From a bacterium (lineage in GTDB: Bacteria > Patescibacteriota > Dojkabacteria > B142 > OLB20): a stretch of DNA of 33,802 nucleotides. A program made the translations under genes and the position numbers. Of the stretch, positions 1 through 6,635 are shown piece after piece (within the stretch, counting starts at the first letter, position 1; each line of letters starts with the position of its first letter). The notes under the pieces were generated by a model. The model had not been told where the DNA came from. It made no database searches and worked only from the letters and a program-made list of their open reading frames with translations. The DNA is taken from NCBI GenBank assembly GCA_021463645.1, contig JAJTYI010000001.1:1-33802 (forward strand), read 5' to 3'.

Positions 1-16
1 TGCCGCGGAAGGGACT
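1..16 (-). repeat. Partial duplicate of tRNA-Leu 3' end
   Basis: These 16 bases are identical to positions 97-112, the discriminator, acceptor 3' strand and part of the T arm of the tRNA-Leu gene. No matching acceptor 5' strand or anticodon arm lies between the two copies, so this is a fragment and not a second tRNA, unless sequence left of the window adds something. Short direct copies of tRNA 3' ends are typical attachment-site footprints of integrases, but only about 80 bases separate the copies, so any element has gone or the copy arose by slippage. Confidence 0.6.
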
Positions 17-68
17 TCCCGTATAAATTTCTTTCAGAAATTTCACGGGATAAACTTCTCGTCCCTTC
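8..68. repeat. Three-tier nested hairpin beside tRNA-Leu
   Basis: Three nested perfect stems: 8-15 pairs with 61-68 (8 bp), 17-22 pairs with 45-50 (TCCCGT/ACGGGA), and 25-32 pairs with 36-43 (AAATTTCT/AGAAATTT, loop TTC). On the minus strand the structure lies just 3' of the tRNA-Cys/tRNA-Leu unit, so it may be the 3' trailer or transcript end. There is no T-run for a classical terminator. The TCCCGTGAA...ACGGGA layout recurs at 14656-14688 before tRNA-Glu. Confidence 0.6.
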
Positions 69-96
69 ATTAAAGTCACTCGATTACAAATACAAA

Positions 97-181
97 TGCC
101 GCGGAAGGGACTCGAACCCTTAAGGCTGTTAAGGCCACTGGATTTTAAGTCCAGCGCGTATACCAATTCCGCCACCACGGC
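97..181 (-). tRNA. tRNA-Leu (anticodon TAA)
   Basis: On the minus strand the 85-base sequence folds as a class II tRNA with a long variable arm. The acceptor GCCGTGG pairs with CCGCGGC (one G-T pair), followed by discriminator A. The anticodon stem CTGGA/TCCAG encloses loop CTTAAAA with TAA at the anticodon, and the T arm is AAGGG-TTCGAGT-CCCTT. It reads UUA codons, common in an AT-rich genome. CCA is not encoded. The gene lies 2 bases downstream of tRNA-Cys on the same strand, so both probably share a precursor. Its 3' end is partly duplicated at 1-16. Confidence 0.95.
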
Positions 182-183
182 AA

Positions 184-254
184 AGGTGACACCGGGAATC
201 GAACCCGGGATAAGGGTTTTGCAGACCCATGCCTTACCACTTGGCCATGTCACC
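184..254 (-). tRNA. tRNA-Cys (anticodon GCA)
   Basis: The 71-base minus-strand gene has acceptor GGTGACA/TGTCACC (perfect 7 bp), discriminator T as expected for Cys identity, anticodon loop CTGCAAA with anticodon GCA, and T arm CCGGG-TTCGATT-CCCGG. CCA is not encoded. It precedes tRNA-Leu by 2 bases and probably is the first gene of a two-tRNA transcript. A plausible promoter lies at 290-319. Confidence 0.95.
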
Positions 255-289
255 ACAGGTTAACTCCGGTCATTCAAAGATCGTAACAG

Positions 290-319
290 ATTTTACCAGA
301 TTGACGATGTTATTGATAA
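290..319 (-). promoter_or_regulatory. Candidate promoter for tRNA-Cys/tRNA-Leu
   Basis: On the minus strand a TTATCA (-35-like, 319-314) is followed after 18 bases by TAAAAT (-10-like, 295-290), about 35 bases before the tRNA-Cys 5' end. This is a consensus match by eye only. Confidence 0.35.
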
Positions 320-373
320 GTATTTAGTAAAAAATAAGTTCAAGATGTATAATTTACAGATAACGGGCTGTAT

Positions 374-440
374 CCTCAATCAAGTTGAGGACAAGGTTTA
401 GTTTCCGCCAAAGGCGGACCAGCCTTTGGCTGGGGCTAAA
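374..440. repeat. Cluster of GC-rich palindromes (REP-like)
   Basis: Three hairpins lie in tandem: CCTCAA/TTGAGG (374-379 with 385-390), TCCGCC/GGCGGA (404-409 with 413-418, loop AAA) and CCAGCC/GGCTGG (419-424 with 428-433, loop TTT). GCCAAAGGC (407-415) is also fully complementary to GCCTTTGGC (422-430), so the last two can refold into one 9-bp stem. TTTAG (398-402) and CTAAA (436-440) close the unit. Short GC palindromes of this kind are common between genes of AT-rich CPR genomes. The role is unknown. Confidence 0.6.
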
Positions 441-446
441 ATGCTG

Positions 447-452
447 TATAAT
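447..452 (+). promoter_or_regulatory. Candidate -10 box upstream of tRNA-Pro
   Basis: A perfect TATAAT. No good -35 lies at the right distance, since the upstream bases belong to the palindrome block. Transcription from here would give a leader of roughly 120 bases before tRNA-Pro. The same TGTATAATTT string occurs at 347-356. Confidence 0.3.
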
Positions 453-504
453 TTGTTTGAAAATCATTTCGGAGCGTAACACTGATCAAGTCAGGGGAAA
501 GGTT

Positions 505-531
505 CCCACCTTCGCCTAAAGCTACGGTGGG
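505..531. repeat. GC-rich hairpin upstream of tRNA-Pro
   Basis: CCCACC (505-510) pairs with GGTGGG (526-531) around a loop with TTCGCC and AAAGCTAC. This resembles short palindromic elements scattered in CPR genomes. There is no T-run, so it is not an obvious terminator. Confidence 0.5.
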
Positions 532-580
532 TAGGCAGTTCGTAATGCACTATTAGCTCAAAGGTATTTGAAAATAACAT

Positions 581-654
581 CGGGCTGTAGTTTAGTTGGC
601 TAAAATGTACGGCTGGGGGCCGTGAGAGCGTGAGTTCGAGTCTCACCAGCCCGA
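581..654 (+). tRNA. tRNA-Pro (anticodon GGG)
   Basis: The 74-base gene has acceptor CGGGCTG/CAGCCCG (perfect 7 bp; C1-G72 is typical for proline), discriminator A, anticodon stem TACGG/CCGTG with loop CTGGGGG (anticodon GGG), and T arm GTGAG-TTCGAGT-CTCAC. CCA is not encoded. It stands alone on the plus strand after a structured leader region. Confidence 0.93.
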
Positions 655-691
655 TTTGCAAAGAATGGTGTAACTACATAAGTTATTAGGT

Positions 692-713
692 CGCTAGGGA
701 GTTTATCCCAGCG
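692..713. repeat. Hairpin downstream of tRNA-Pro
   Basis: CGCT-A-GGGA (692-700) pairs with TCCC-AGCG (706-713) with one bulged A and a 5-base loop, 38 bases after the tRNA-Pro 3' end. No T-run follows. It may protect or define the tRNA precursor 3' end. Confidence 0.4.
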
Positions 714-756
714 TAAGCAGGGAAGTCTAGTCGCTCCGATATTAAGATAAACATTA

Positions 757-786
757 TTAAGAATCAAATTATTTATTTTCTATAAC
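757..786 (+). promoter_or_regulatory. Candidate promoter of the clean-up operon
   Basis: TTAAGA (757-762), an 18-base spacer and TATAAC (781-786). The expected start point would fall at about the A of the ATG at 793, so the mRNA would be nearly or fully leaderless. This fits the absence of any Shine-Dalgarno sequence. Confidence 0.35.
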
Positions 787-792
787 TATCAT

Positions 793-1125
793 ATGGGGAA
801 CTACAACAGGAAAGACTTTCAACGTGAAGTTGATGAACTTTTTGATAAATTCCCGTTTTCATGGAGCAATTATGTTCATTATATACATTTAGTTAAAGAA
901 GTCGGCGAATTAGGAGAAGCTTTGACTGTTTATGAAGGTGATCGTCAAGTAGGTAATGGAGAAGCTGCTATGGCAGACCATAATGACTTAACAGAAGAAA
1001 TAGGAGATGCATTGTATGCACTAGTTAGGGTCGCAAATAAAACTAAAATCGACCTCGATGTAGCAGTTGATTCTGCAAGGAAACGCTACAATGAAAAACT
1101 TAATAAATATCTTGATGTGAATTAA
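793..1125 (+). CDS. MazG-like nucleotide pyrophosphohydrolase
   Basis: A 110-residue single-domain member of the all-alpha NTP pyrophosphatase (MazG/dUTPase-2) superfamily. The family cleaves NTPs or damaged dNTPs to NMP and pyrophosphate with Mg2+. The metal-binding pattern is visible: a first helix with KEVGELGEA (two Glu spaced by three) and, after a hydrophilic insert, EEIGDALYALVRVA (ExxD). The length fits the single-copy 100-120 residue type, not the two-domain E. coli MazG. It is the first gene of a five-gene cluster whose members overlap or abut; the next starts 1 base after its stop. The ATG at 793 is preceded by no ribosome binding site. The exact nucleotide substrate cannot be read from sequence. 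Cytoplasmic. Confidence 0.85.
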   Translation: MGNYNRKDFQREVDELFDKFPFSWSNYVHYIHLVKEVGELGEALTVYEGDRQVGNGEAAMADHNDLTEEIGDALYALVRVANKTKIDLDVAVDSARKRYNEKLNKYLDVN

Positions 1126-1126
1126 G

Positions 1127-1774
1127 ATGCCAAAACTCATCCTCGCTTCAAATACAAAATTTCTTGATATCCCCAATCTAAATGAACACCTTGATGTTCC
1201 GATTCAAAAAGCTAAGATTTTGTATATTACGACAGGTGCGAATAAAGTTGATGATGTTAGTTTTGTAGAAAGACATCTAGAACGAGTTGCGGAAAGGAAT
1301 CTGAATTACATGTCTTATGATATCGAAGGTAAATCTGAAACAGAAATTTCGAAGACTATGGATAATTACGATATCATTCATATGGAAGGTGGAAACACTT
1401 TTCATATCTTAAAAACAATTTATACAACTAATTTCGACAAGATTTTAAAGAGAAGACTCGATGAAGGGATGAATTACATAGGTACGAGTGCTGGATCATA
1501 TGTGATGACTCCGTCAATTATTACAGCTACATGGAATGATAGAGGTTTTGATAGATGCCGTTTAGAAGATTTCACTGCCTTGAATTACATTCCTTTCATC
1601 CTGAAGGCACATTATACTAAAGAATGCAGACAATCAATTCTAGATAACGCTCAAGGTTTGAAGTGGCCTTTAAAGATCCTAACTGACAATCAAGCCATTG
1701 CAGTTAATGGTGATAATTATCAATTGATTGGTGAAGGTGTAGAAATTACTTTAGAAAATTTTCAAAATGAATAA
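1127..1774 (+). CDS. Peptidase S51 (dipeptidase E-like) protein
   Basis: A 215-residue protein of the S51 family (peptidase E/cyanophycinase, class-I glutamine-amidotransferase-like fold). Visible marks are MEGGNTFHILK near residue 86, the nucleophile elbow IGTSAGSYVM with Ser121, and a later His (KAHYT, His162) where the family places its catalytic His. Known members cleave N-terminal Asp-X dipeptides, or cyanophycin in a related branch. The length is close to E. coli PepE (229). The gene starts 1 base after the MazG gene stop and overlaps the Nudix gene by 8 bases, so expression is probably coupled. Dipeptide clean-up would suit the neighbouring genes, but substrate is an inference. Cytoplasmic, no signal peptide. 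Confidence 0.85.
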   Translation: MPKLILASNTKFLDIPNLNEHLDVPIQKAKILYITTGANKVDDVSFVERHLERVAERNLNYMSYDIEGKSETEISKTMDNYDIIHMEGGNTFHILKTIYTTNFDKILKRRLDEGMNYIGTSAGSYVMTPSIITATWNDRGFDRCRLEDFTALNYIPFILKAHYTKECRQSILDNAQGLKWPLKILTDNQAIAVNGDNYQLIGEGVEITLENFQNE

Positions 1775-2309
1775 ATGGAAACTCCTCAAAACTAACCCAA
1801 TCCACGAGACTGAATGGATGTCACTATACAGTGATACATATCAATTTCCCGATGGCAAGACTGGATCTGGATACTTACGATTCACGAGAGATGATTATGT
1901 AGTTATTTTTGCGATTAATAAAAACAACGAATTAATTATCAACAGGCAGTATCGTAGAGGTGTCGACAAGATAAACATTGAACTCCCAGCAGGTGTGCTT
2001 CATAAAGGTGAAAAACCTGAAGAAGCGGCAATTAGAGAATTACGTGAAGAAGTCGGCTATGAATGTACTGTTAAAAATTGTTTCGAGATTTTCCCACAAC
2101 CCGCTTTTATAAATTTCAAAGCATACATTACCATTTGTGAGCTCGGTGATAAATGTGACCAAGCAACAGGTGACGATGATGAGTTCATCGAAAGTGAAAT
2201 TATCCAACTCGAGAAACTTGAGAACATGGTTTTAAATGGGGAAATTCAAGACAATTCTTTAATAACCGCGTTGGGTTTATATAAATTAGTAACTAATAAT
2301 CATGATTAA
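1767..2309 (+). CDS. Nudix hydrolase, ADP-ribose pyrophosphatase-like
   Basis: A 180-residue Nudix protein. The complete box GX5EX7REUXEEXGU runs from Gly76 through Glu82, Arg90-Glu91 and Glu94-Glu95 to Gly97. The preceding NRQYRRGVDKINIELPAG stretch is typical of ADP-sugar pyrophosphatases of the NudF type, which split ADP-ribose to AMP and ribose-5-phosphate. The start overlaps the S51 gene by 8 bases and the end overlaps the HAD gene by 8 bases, indicating translational coupling. No Shine-Dalgarno sequence is present. ADP-ribose is the most likely substrate from the motif context, but other nucleoside diphosphate derivatives are possible. Confidence 0.88.
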   Translation: MNKWKLLKTNPIHETEWMSLYSDTYQFPDGKTGSGYLRFTRDDYVVIFAINKNNELIINRQYRRGVDKINIELPAGVLHKGEKPEEAAIRELREEVGYECTVKNCFEIFPQPAFINFKAYITICELGDKCDQATGDDDEFIESEIIQLEKLENMVLNGEIQDNSLITALGLYKLVTNNHD

Positions 2310-2898
2310 ACTAGCACTTTTTGATATAGACGGCATCTTGAATGTTGCACCGAGGTTCAGTACTCGTTATACCCAAGAGTTTGGGGTATCGATGGATACA
2401 TTACTCGAGTTTTTCGACGGAAGATTTCAAGAGTGCCGAATTGGTCAGGCAGACTTACGAGAAGAACTAACAAAAGTAAAAGACGACTGGAAATTCAACG
2501 GTAGTGTTGATGAGCTACTTGATTACTGGTTTAAAGGAGAAGTAAACGAAATCAGAGAAGTGAGAGAATTTATCATAGAAATTAAGCAAAAAGACATAAT
2601 TAGAGCAGCAGGAACCAATCAGGAGAAGTATAGAGTTGAATATTTAACTAACACGCTTAAATTAAATGAAGTTTTTGACAAGATTTATAGTTCTGCTGGG
2701 ATAGGGATTACAAAACCTGACATTAAATTCTTTAAATTTATCTCAGACGACTTATTAATACCCTATGATGAAATTATTTACTGGGACGATAGTCAGAAAA
2801 ACGTAGATTCCGCAAGATCATTAGGAATACATGCGTATTTATTCGAAGGACTTGATAAGATGAGGGAACAATTTAAGAATCTAACCAATGGAAAATAA
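2302..2898 (+). CDS. HAD-superfamily phosphatase
   Basis: A 198-residue haloacid dehalogenase-like hydrolase, subfamily IA by layout. Motif I is LALFDIDGI with nucleophile Asp8 and general acid Asp10. A helical cap lies at about residues 17-85. Motif II is probably AAGTNQ around Thr105, motif III is ITKPD with Lys138, and motif IV is IYWDDSQKN with Asp162-Asp163. The family hydrolyses phosphate monoesters such as sugar phosphates, nucleotides or phosphoglycolate; the substrate cannot be told. Overlaps on both sides (8 bases upstream, 11 downstream) place it inside the operon. Confidence 0.88.
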   Translation: MIKLALFDIDGILNVAPRFSTRYTQEFGVSMDTLLEFFDGRFQECRIGQADLREELTKVKDDWKFNGSVDELLDYWFKGEVNEIREVREFIIEIKQKDIIRAAGTNQEKYRVEYLTNTLKLNEVFDKIYSSAGIGITKPDIKFFKFISDDLLIPYDEIIYWDDSQKNVDSARSLGIHAYLFEGLDKMREQFKNLTNGK

Positions 2899-3559
2899 AA
2901 ACCAGGAAATCATTAATAAAACAGTAAATTATGTAAAATCAGTTTTACTCGGAGAATCCTCTGGTCACGATTGGTGGCACATTTATCGTGTTTGGAGGCT
3001 TGCCAGAGATATTGCAGAGAAAGAAAGTGCAGATTTGTTTATTGTTGAATTAGCTGCTTTATTACACGATATTGCTGACTGGAAATTCACAAATGGAGAT
3101 GAGGAAGTAGGTCCGAAGTTAGCCAGAGAATGGTTAGAGCAATTAGAAGTTAATGAAAATGATATTTATCACATAACCGAAATCATCAAAGACCTCTCAT
3201 ACAAAGGAGCGAAAGTTCAAACATCTATGAAAACCCTCGAAGGCAAAGTTGTACAAGATGCTGACAGACTAGATGCTATGGGAGCTATCGGAATTGCAAG
3301 ATGTTTCGCTTATGGTGGTCACAAAGGCCGAGAAATCTATAATCCTGAAATTAAGCCTCAACTACACGAGTCTGCAGACGCATACAAAAGCAACAAAAGT
3401 CCAAGCATAAATCATTTCTATGAGAAATTATTATTGATAAAGGATTTGATTAACACTGAAAGTGCAAAAGCAATCGCCCAGGAAAGACATGAGTTTATGG
3501 AGAGATTCCTTAATGAATTTTATTATGAAACTTCATTATCGCCCATTAAGCTCTCATAA
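2888..3559 (+). CDS. HD-domain phosphohydrolase (YedJ-like)
   Basis: A 223-residue HD-superfamily protein. The metal ligands are visible: GHDWWHIYRVW (His31), ALLHDIAD (His60-Asp61), and VVQDADRLDAMGAIGIAR (Asp124 or Asp126), the last being characteristic of the YedJ/YpgQ group of small HD hydrolases, some of which act on nucleotides. It is the last gene of the clean-up operon and overlaps the HAD gene by 11 bases. Its 3' end overlaps the convergent unknown gene by 37 bases, so the last dozen codons are read on both strands. The family assignment is firm; the substrate is not known. Confidence 0.85.
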   Translation: MENKNQEIINKTVNYVKSVLLGESSGHDWWHIYRVWRLARDIAEKESADLFIVELAALLHDIADWKFTNGDEEVGPKLAREWLEQLEVNENDIYHITEIIKDLSYKGAKVQTSMKTLEGKVVQDADRLDAMGAIGIARCFAYGGHKGREIYNPEIKPQLHESADAYKSNKSPSINHFYEKLLLIKDLINTESAKAIAQERHEFMERFLNEFYYETSLSPIKLS

Positions 3560-4881
3560 ACTCTTCCAACTCTTAAAGCAGCTTTTCCTAGACCTGGGTA
3601 CGAATCATTCTGTCGACTAAGAGAAATGATAAGTCCCATTCCAGGTTCATCATCCAGAAGTGCATCTTCCAATGAGGCCATATGGATGTCACGAATATGA
3701 CCTCTTACATGAGGATTATCTCTAAGTTTATTTAAAAATTTAATGACGGGAAAATTATTTCCTCTTTTCTTTGCCGCTAAAGCTATAACACTAGGTTTCA
3801 GTAAGTTGTCTAACACAGTCTCATTCACAATCGTGTCATCTGTGGTATTGAATCCACCTTCCGTCATATTTATTCCAAATTTTGCCCCCTCTCGATTATA
3901 GTATTCACCAGCTCTTTTTATTAACTTTAGATCTTCTTCACTAAGATCACGTTCATGACCAAAAGCTGTATATGAATGTAAATCTATGTATCTTCTAATC
4001 TCTTCGTCTGTGAAATCATTTACGGGATCCCTTCCATCCATCATCAAGCCATCTAATATTCCCGAAGCTACACTCATAGCTTCAACTTTACGTCCTGTTG
4101 TTTTCAGATCTTCAGGTAATTCATCAATCCATGATGTAGTTTTTACTATTTCAAAATCTTTATTGGGTTCATTTGTTTCGTCTTGCTCATAAAGTGCATC
4201 TACAAACATATCATATGCTACAACTCTTGCAGCTATGTCTGGATTGTTTTGATAAAAAGTACCATCTTGATCGACAACCTCCACTAATGTATTTATAAAT
4301 GGGTATTTCTCATCCAACTCTGTGATGATTCTCTCTAATGGTATTCCCTCCTCCAATTGACTTTGAAGAAGTCCTGCTCTTAGAGCAATATCGTACCTGA
4401 TTTTTAATTCTAAAGGGTAGGATAAATCGTCGCCAGAAAGAATCTCTCCTATCGCACGGATATCGTCGGGAGGTGTGATTCCATTATCAGGGTGATTATA
4501 CTTCCCATCTAATGCTGTAATATCTTCATAGAGATGATTAAAACCCTTTCTTGCGGGACTCATTTCATATGAATTTTCTCCGTATCTGTCATCAAAATCC
4601 AATGTATTGCCTTGTAGACTATTCTCAGTTCCTCCATAATTTTCTAATATCGGATTCGGATTTATCAATGATGGATGAATACCAGAAAAATTTGGTTGTT
4701 CTGTAAAGTCGTTCTCTGCTCTTCTGCGTAGATAGTCACGGAGCTGTGCTTGAACCCTATCACTTGCATACTGTATTTTGTCACTATTAGTCATTGCTTC
4801 ATTTCGCACTACTGGATCAACATCATTAGTCATATTAATTTGATAAAAATTATTAATATTATTTCTAAATATATCATACAT
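3523..4881 (-). CDS. Hypothetical acidic protein
   Basis: A 452-residue protein I do not recognise. It is soluble, rich in Asp, Glu and Asn, and without a signal peptide, membrane segment or familiar motif. Asn/Pro/Gly-rich stretches at about 60-105 and 135-150 suggest loops. The helical middle (150-330) and C-terminus look globular. The ATG at 4881 is AT-rich and lacks a ribosome binding site; a second ATG at 4833 (residue 17, MTNDVDPVV) is an equally good start. It lies 39 bases upstream of nothing but the end of the same-strand GH36 gene and converges on the HD gene with a 37-base overlap. In style (acidic, about 440 residues, no domain) it resembles the unknown protein at 21382-22698, but I see no alignable similarity. 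Confidence 0.75.
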   Translation of the reverse strand: MYDIFRNNINNFYQINMTNDVDPVVRNEAMTNSDKIQYASDRVQAQLRDYLRRRAENDFTEQPNFSGIHPSLINPNPILENYGGTENSLQGNTLDFDDRYGENSYEMSPARKGFNHLYEDITALDGKYNHPDNGITPPDDIRAIGEILSGDDLSYPLELKIRYDIALRAGLLQSQLEEGIPLERIITELDEKYPFINTLVEVVDQDGTFYQNNPDIAARVVAYDMFVDALYEQDETNEPNKDFEIVKTTSWIDELPEDLKTTGRKVEAMSVASGILDGLMMDGRDPVNDFTDEEIRRYIDLHSYTAFGHERDLSEEDLKLIKRAGEYYNREGAKFGINMTEGGFNTTDDTIVNETVLDNLLKPSVIALAAKKRGNNFPVIKFLNKLRDNPHVRGHIRDIHMASLEDALLDDEPGMGLIISLSRQNDSYPGLGKAALRVGRVYESLMGDNEVS

Positions 4882-4920
4882 AGCATTTATATTAGAAGCA
4901 TAGTAACTGTAAAAATCATA

Positions 4921-6519
4921 TTATATCAACCCATACCCAATCATTTCCTCATTCAAATTCTGAATATAATCCCCTACCCACCTCGAATTCGATTGATTCA
5001 TGAGGATTTGTTGCTCGATGATTAGATTCTTATCCAATCCAGTATTTTGATTTAGTACGAGACAGTCGATATCTGCATTCCAGACTTTTCCATTCAAGAA
5101 GTTTCTTCCTTTAAAAGATTCGATGTTCTTCTTTAACACGTAATTATTCACAACTCCTCGAAAAACCGGAAATCCATAGCTAAGTGGACTTGTTGTGTCA
5201 ATTCCTGTTCTGACAAAATCGATATAGCCAACCAAGGGAGATAACTGTGAAATAGCACTTAGAAATACCGCGTCTTTCCCAACTGAAGATTTGATTACAT
5301 CTAATAATCCAGTTAATGCTTGTGCACGTGTGACGTTTTTGGAAAAATCAGTAGTGAAACCAAGGGGATAAACGAAGTCAATTTTAAAAACTCTGAAACC
5401 CCAGTCATAGTATTGTCTATACACTTGCCCTAAATAATTTTTCACTTCAGCGAGTGTGGGATCCAAAATCATCAAACTCAATGAATCAATAAAATCAAAA
5501 GGCTGAGTTTTCCTGCCTTCGAAACCTTGGAAAAACCAATTCTTATGGGTTTGATAAAGCTGACTATTAATAGTTGCAATTATTGGAGCTATCCAAATCC
5601 CTGCTTTAAAGCCTCTACTCCTAATTTCACTTGCAATATACTTCATCCCTTTAGGAAACTGGTTCTTATAATTTAACCAGTCACCAAATTCACAATAACC
5701 TGCATCAATGAGTATGGTATCTGTATTCACCAAATGTCCTGCATTCTTTTTCTCATCGATTTTGTACAAAGTGTTCATCACGTATTCTTCGTTGACTTTA
5801 TTTCCCTGTGCATAATAGGCACAGCAAATCCCGCTGATTTCTCTTACTACATTTTTTAGCTTCATTCGCTTTGACACTAACTTCGCGAATTGATTCTCTA
5901 AACAAGATTTTTTATCCCACATAAAGACGACTTTTTCGGTTTTCAATTTCTCCCCCACTGGTAACTCTACCTCATCAAATTGACAGACAACACACACCTT
6001 GATAAGTCCTCCATCATTTTTCAAATATATAACTGTGTACTGATCCGATGTTGTTAATGCTCCGACCATTAAATGGATTTTTTCAAAAGACACTCGAGAA
6101 AACCATTCTGAAATAAGTGAGCCTTTCAAATATCCATATTCTTCGAGAAATGAAAATGGATTTTGGTCTCTCATCATTATGTAATCGGACCTCTCTGTTT
6201 TTTTAATTTCTTTCAAGATTTTACAACTTCCACTTTGAGTCCATTCGTTGTACAAAACGTCCACAAAGCTCCCTAAAGTCTTGGGAAGTGTAAAATCGGC
6301 AATAACCACGGAGTTAATAAATTTAGTAGTCTTGGAGATATTTTTTAACTCAACTTCAACTTGATAAGAGTTCGAATAATCTTTCAATTTTGTGATTTTC
6401 CTTTTCAACTGAATATTTCTACCATTTCCATTTTGATAGAAATCGCTTGACCTATCTCTGAAGGATATTCCATATTTTGAAGATTTTAATCTTTTTCTTA
6501 AACGATGATTATTTAACAT
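4921..6519 (-). CDS. GH36-type alpha-galactosidase-like protein
   Basis: A 532-residue retaining glycosidase of the GH36 (melibiase) type, related to raffinose-synthase-like proteins. The N-terminal third (to about 225) is beta-rich, as in the family. The TIM barrel shows ILIDAGYCEFGDW (268-281), KGMKYIASEIRSRGFKAGIW (290-309), KIDFVYPLG with the probable nucleophile Asp381, and VRTGIDTTSP with the probable acid/base Asp441. Full GH36 enzymes are 650-750 residues, so this form is compact with a reduced C-terminal beta domain. There is no signal peptide, so it acts in the cytoplasm on an imported or internal galactoside, or has another alpha-sugar substrate. It follows on the minus strand from a 116-base divergent gap shared with the MgtE gene. 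Confidence 0.8.
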   Translation of the reverse strand: MLNNHRLRKRLKSSKYGISFRDRSSDFYQNGNGRNIQLKRKITKLKDYSNSYQVEVELKNISKTTKFINSVVIADFTLPKTLGSFVDVLYNEWTQSGSCKILKEIKKTERSDYIMMRDQNPFSFLEEYGYLKGSLISEWFSRVSFEKIHLMVGALTTSDQYTVIYLKNDGGLIKVCVVCQFDEVELPVGEKLKTEKVVFMWDKKSCLENQFAKLVSKRMKLKNVVREISGICCAYYAQGNKVNEEYVMNTLYKIDEKKNAGHLVNTDTILIDAGYCEFGDWLNYKNQFPKGMKYIASEIRSRGFKAGIWIAPIIATINSQLYQTHKNWFFQGFEGRKTQPFDFIDSLSLMILDPTLAEVKNYLGQVYRQYYDWGFRVFKIDFVYPLGFTTDFSKNVTRAQALTGLLDVIKSSVGKDAVFLSAISQLSPLVGYIDFVRTGIDTTSPLSYGFPVFRGVVNNYVLKKNIESFKGRNFLNGKVWNADIDCLVLNQNTGLDKNLIIEQQILMNQSNSRWVGDYIQNLNEEMIGYGLI

Positions 6520-6585
6520 TTGTACAGTAATAGTAAATTAGTCTAGCAAATCAGTAACATCTTAAAAACTTAAAACAAAATAAAC

Positions 6586-6614
6586 TTAACTTTCATCTCT
6601 CGAAGCGCTACACT
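6586..6614 (+). promoter_or_regulatory. Candidate promoter of the MgtE gene
   Basis: TTAACT (6586-6591), a 17-base spacer, and TACACT (6609-6614), giving a leader of about 15 bases before the ATG at 6636. It is in the divergent gap with the GH36 gene. Confidence 0.4.
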
Positions 6615-6635
6615 AAAACAGTTTACATAATAAAA

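Larger units (their letters stand above)
255..580. other. Intergenic region with palindromes, no gene
   Basis: No convincing reading frame lies between tRNA-Cys and tRNA-Pro. The stretch holds two TGTATAATTT sequences (-10 cores at 348-353 and 447-452), a block of palindromes (374-433), and a GC-rich hairpin (505-531). A 9-base match to the tRNA-Pro 5' end, CGGGCTGTA, occurs at 364-372. Confidence 0.6.

Noticed and set aside
4750-5025. 91-codon plus-strand frame across the gap between the unknown gene and GH36
   Set aside because: Ile/Tyr-rich low-complexity translation antisense to both genes; no start signals.
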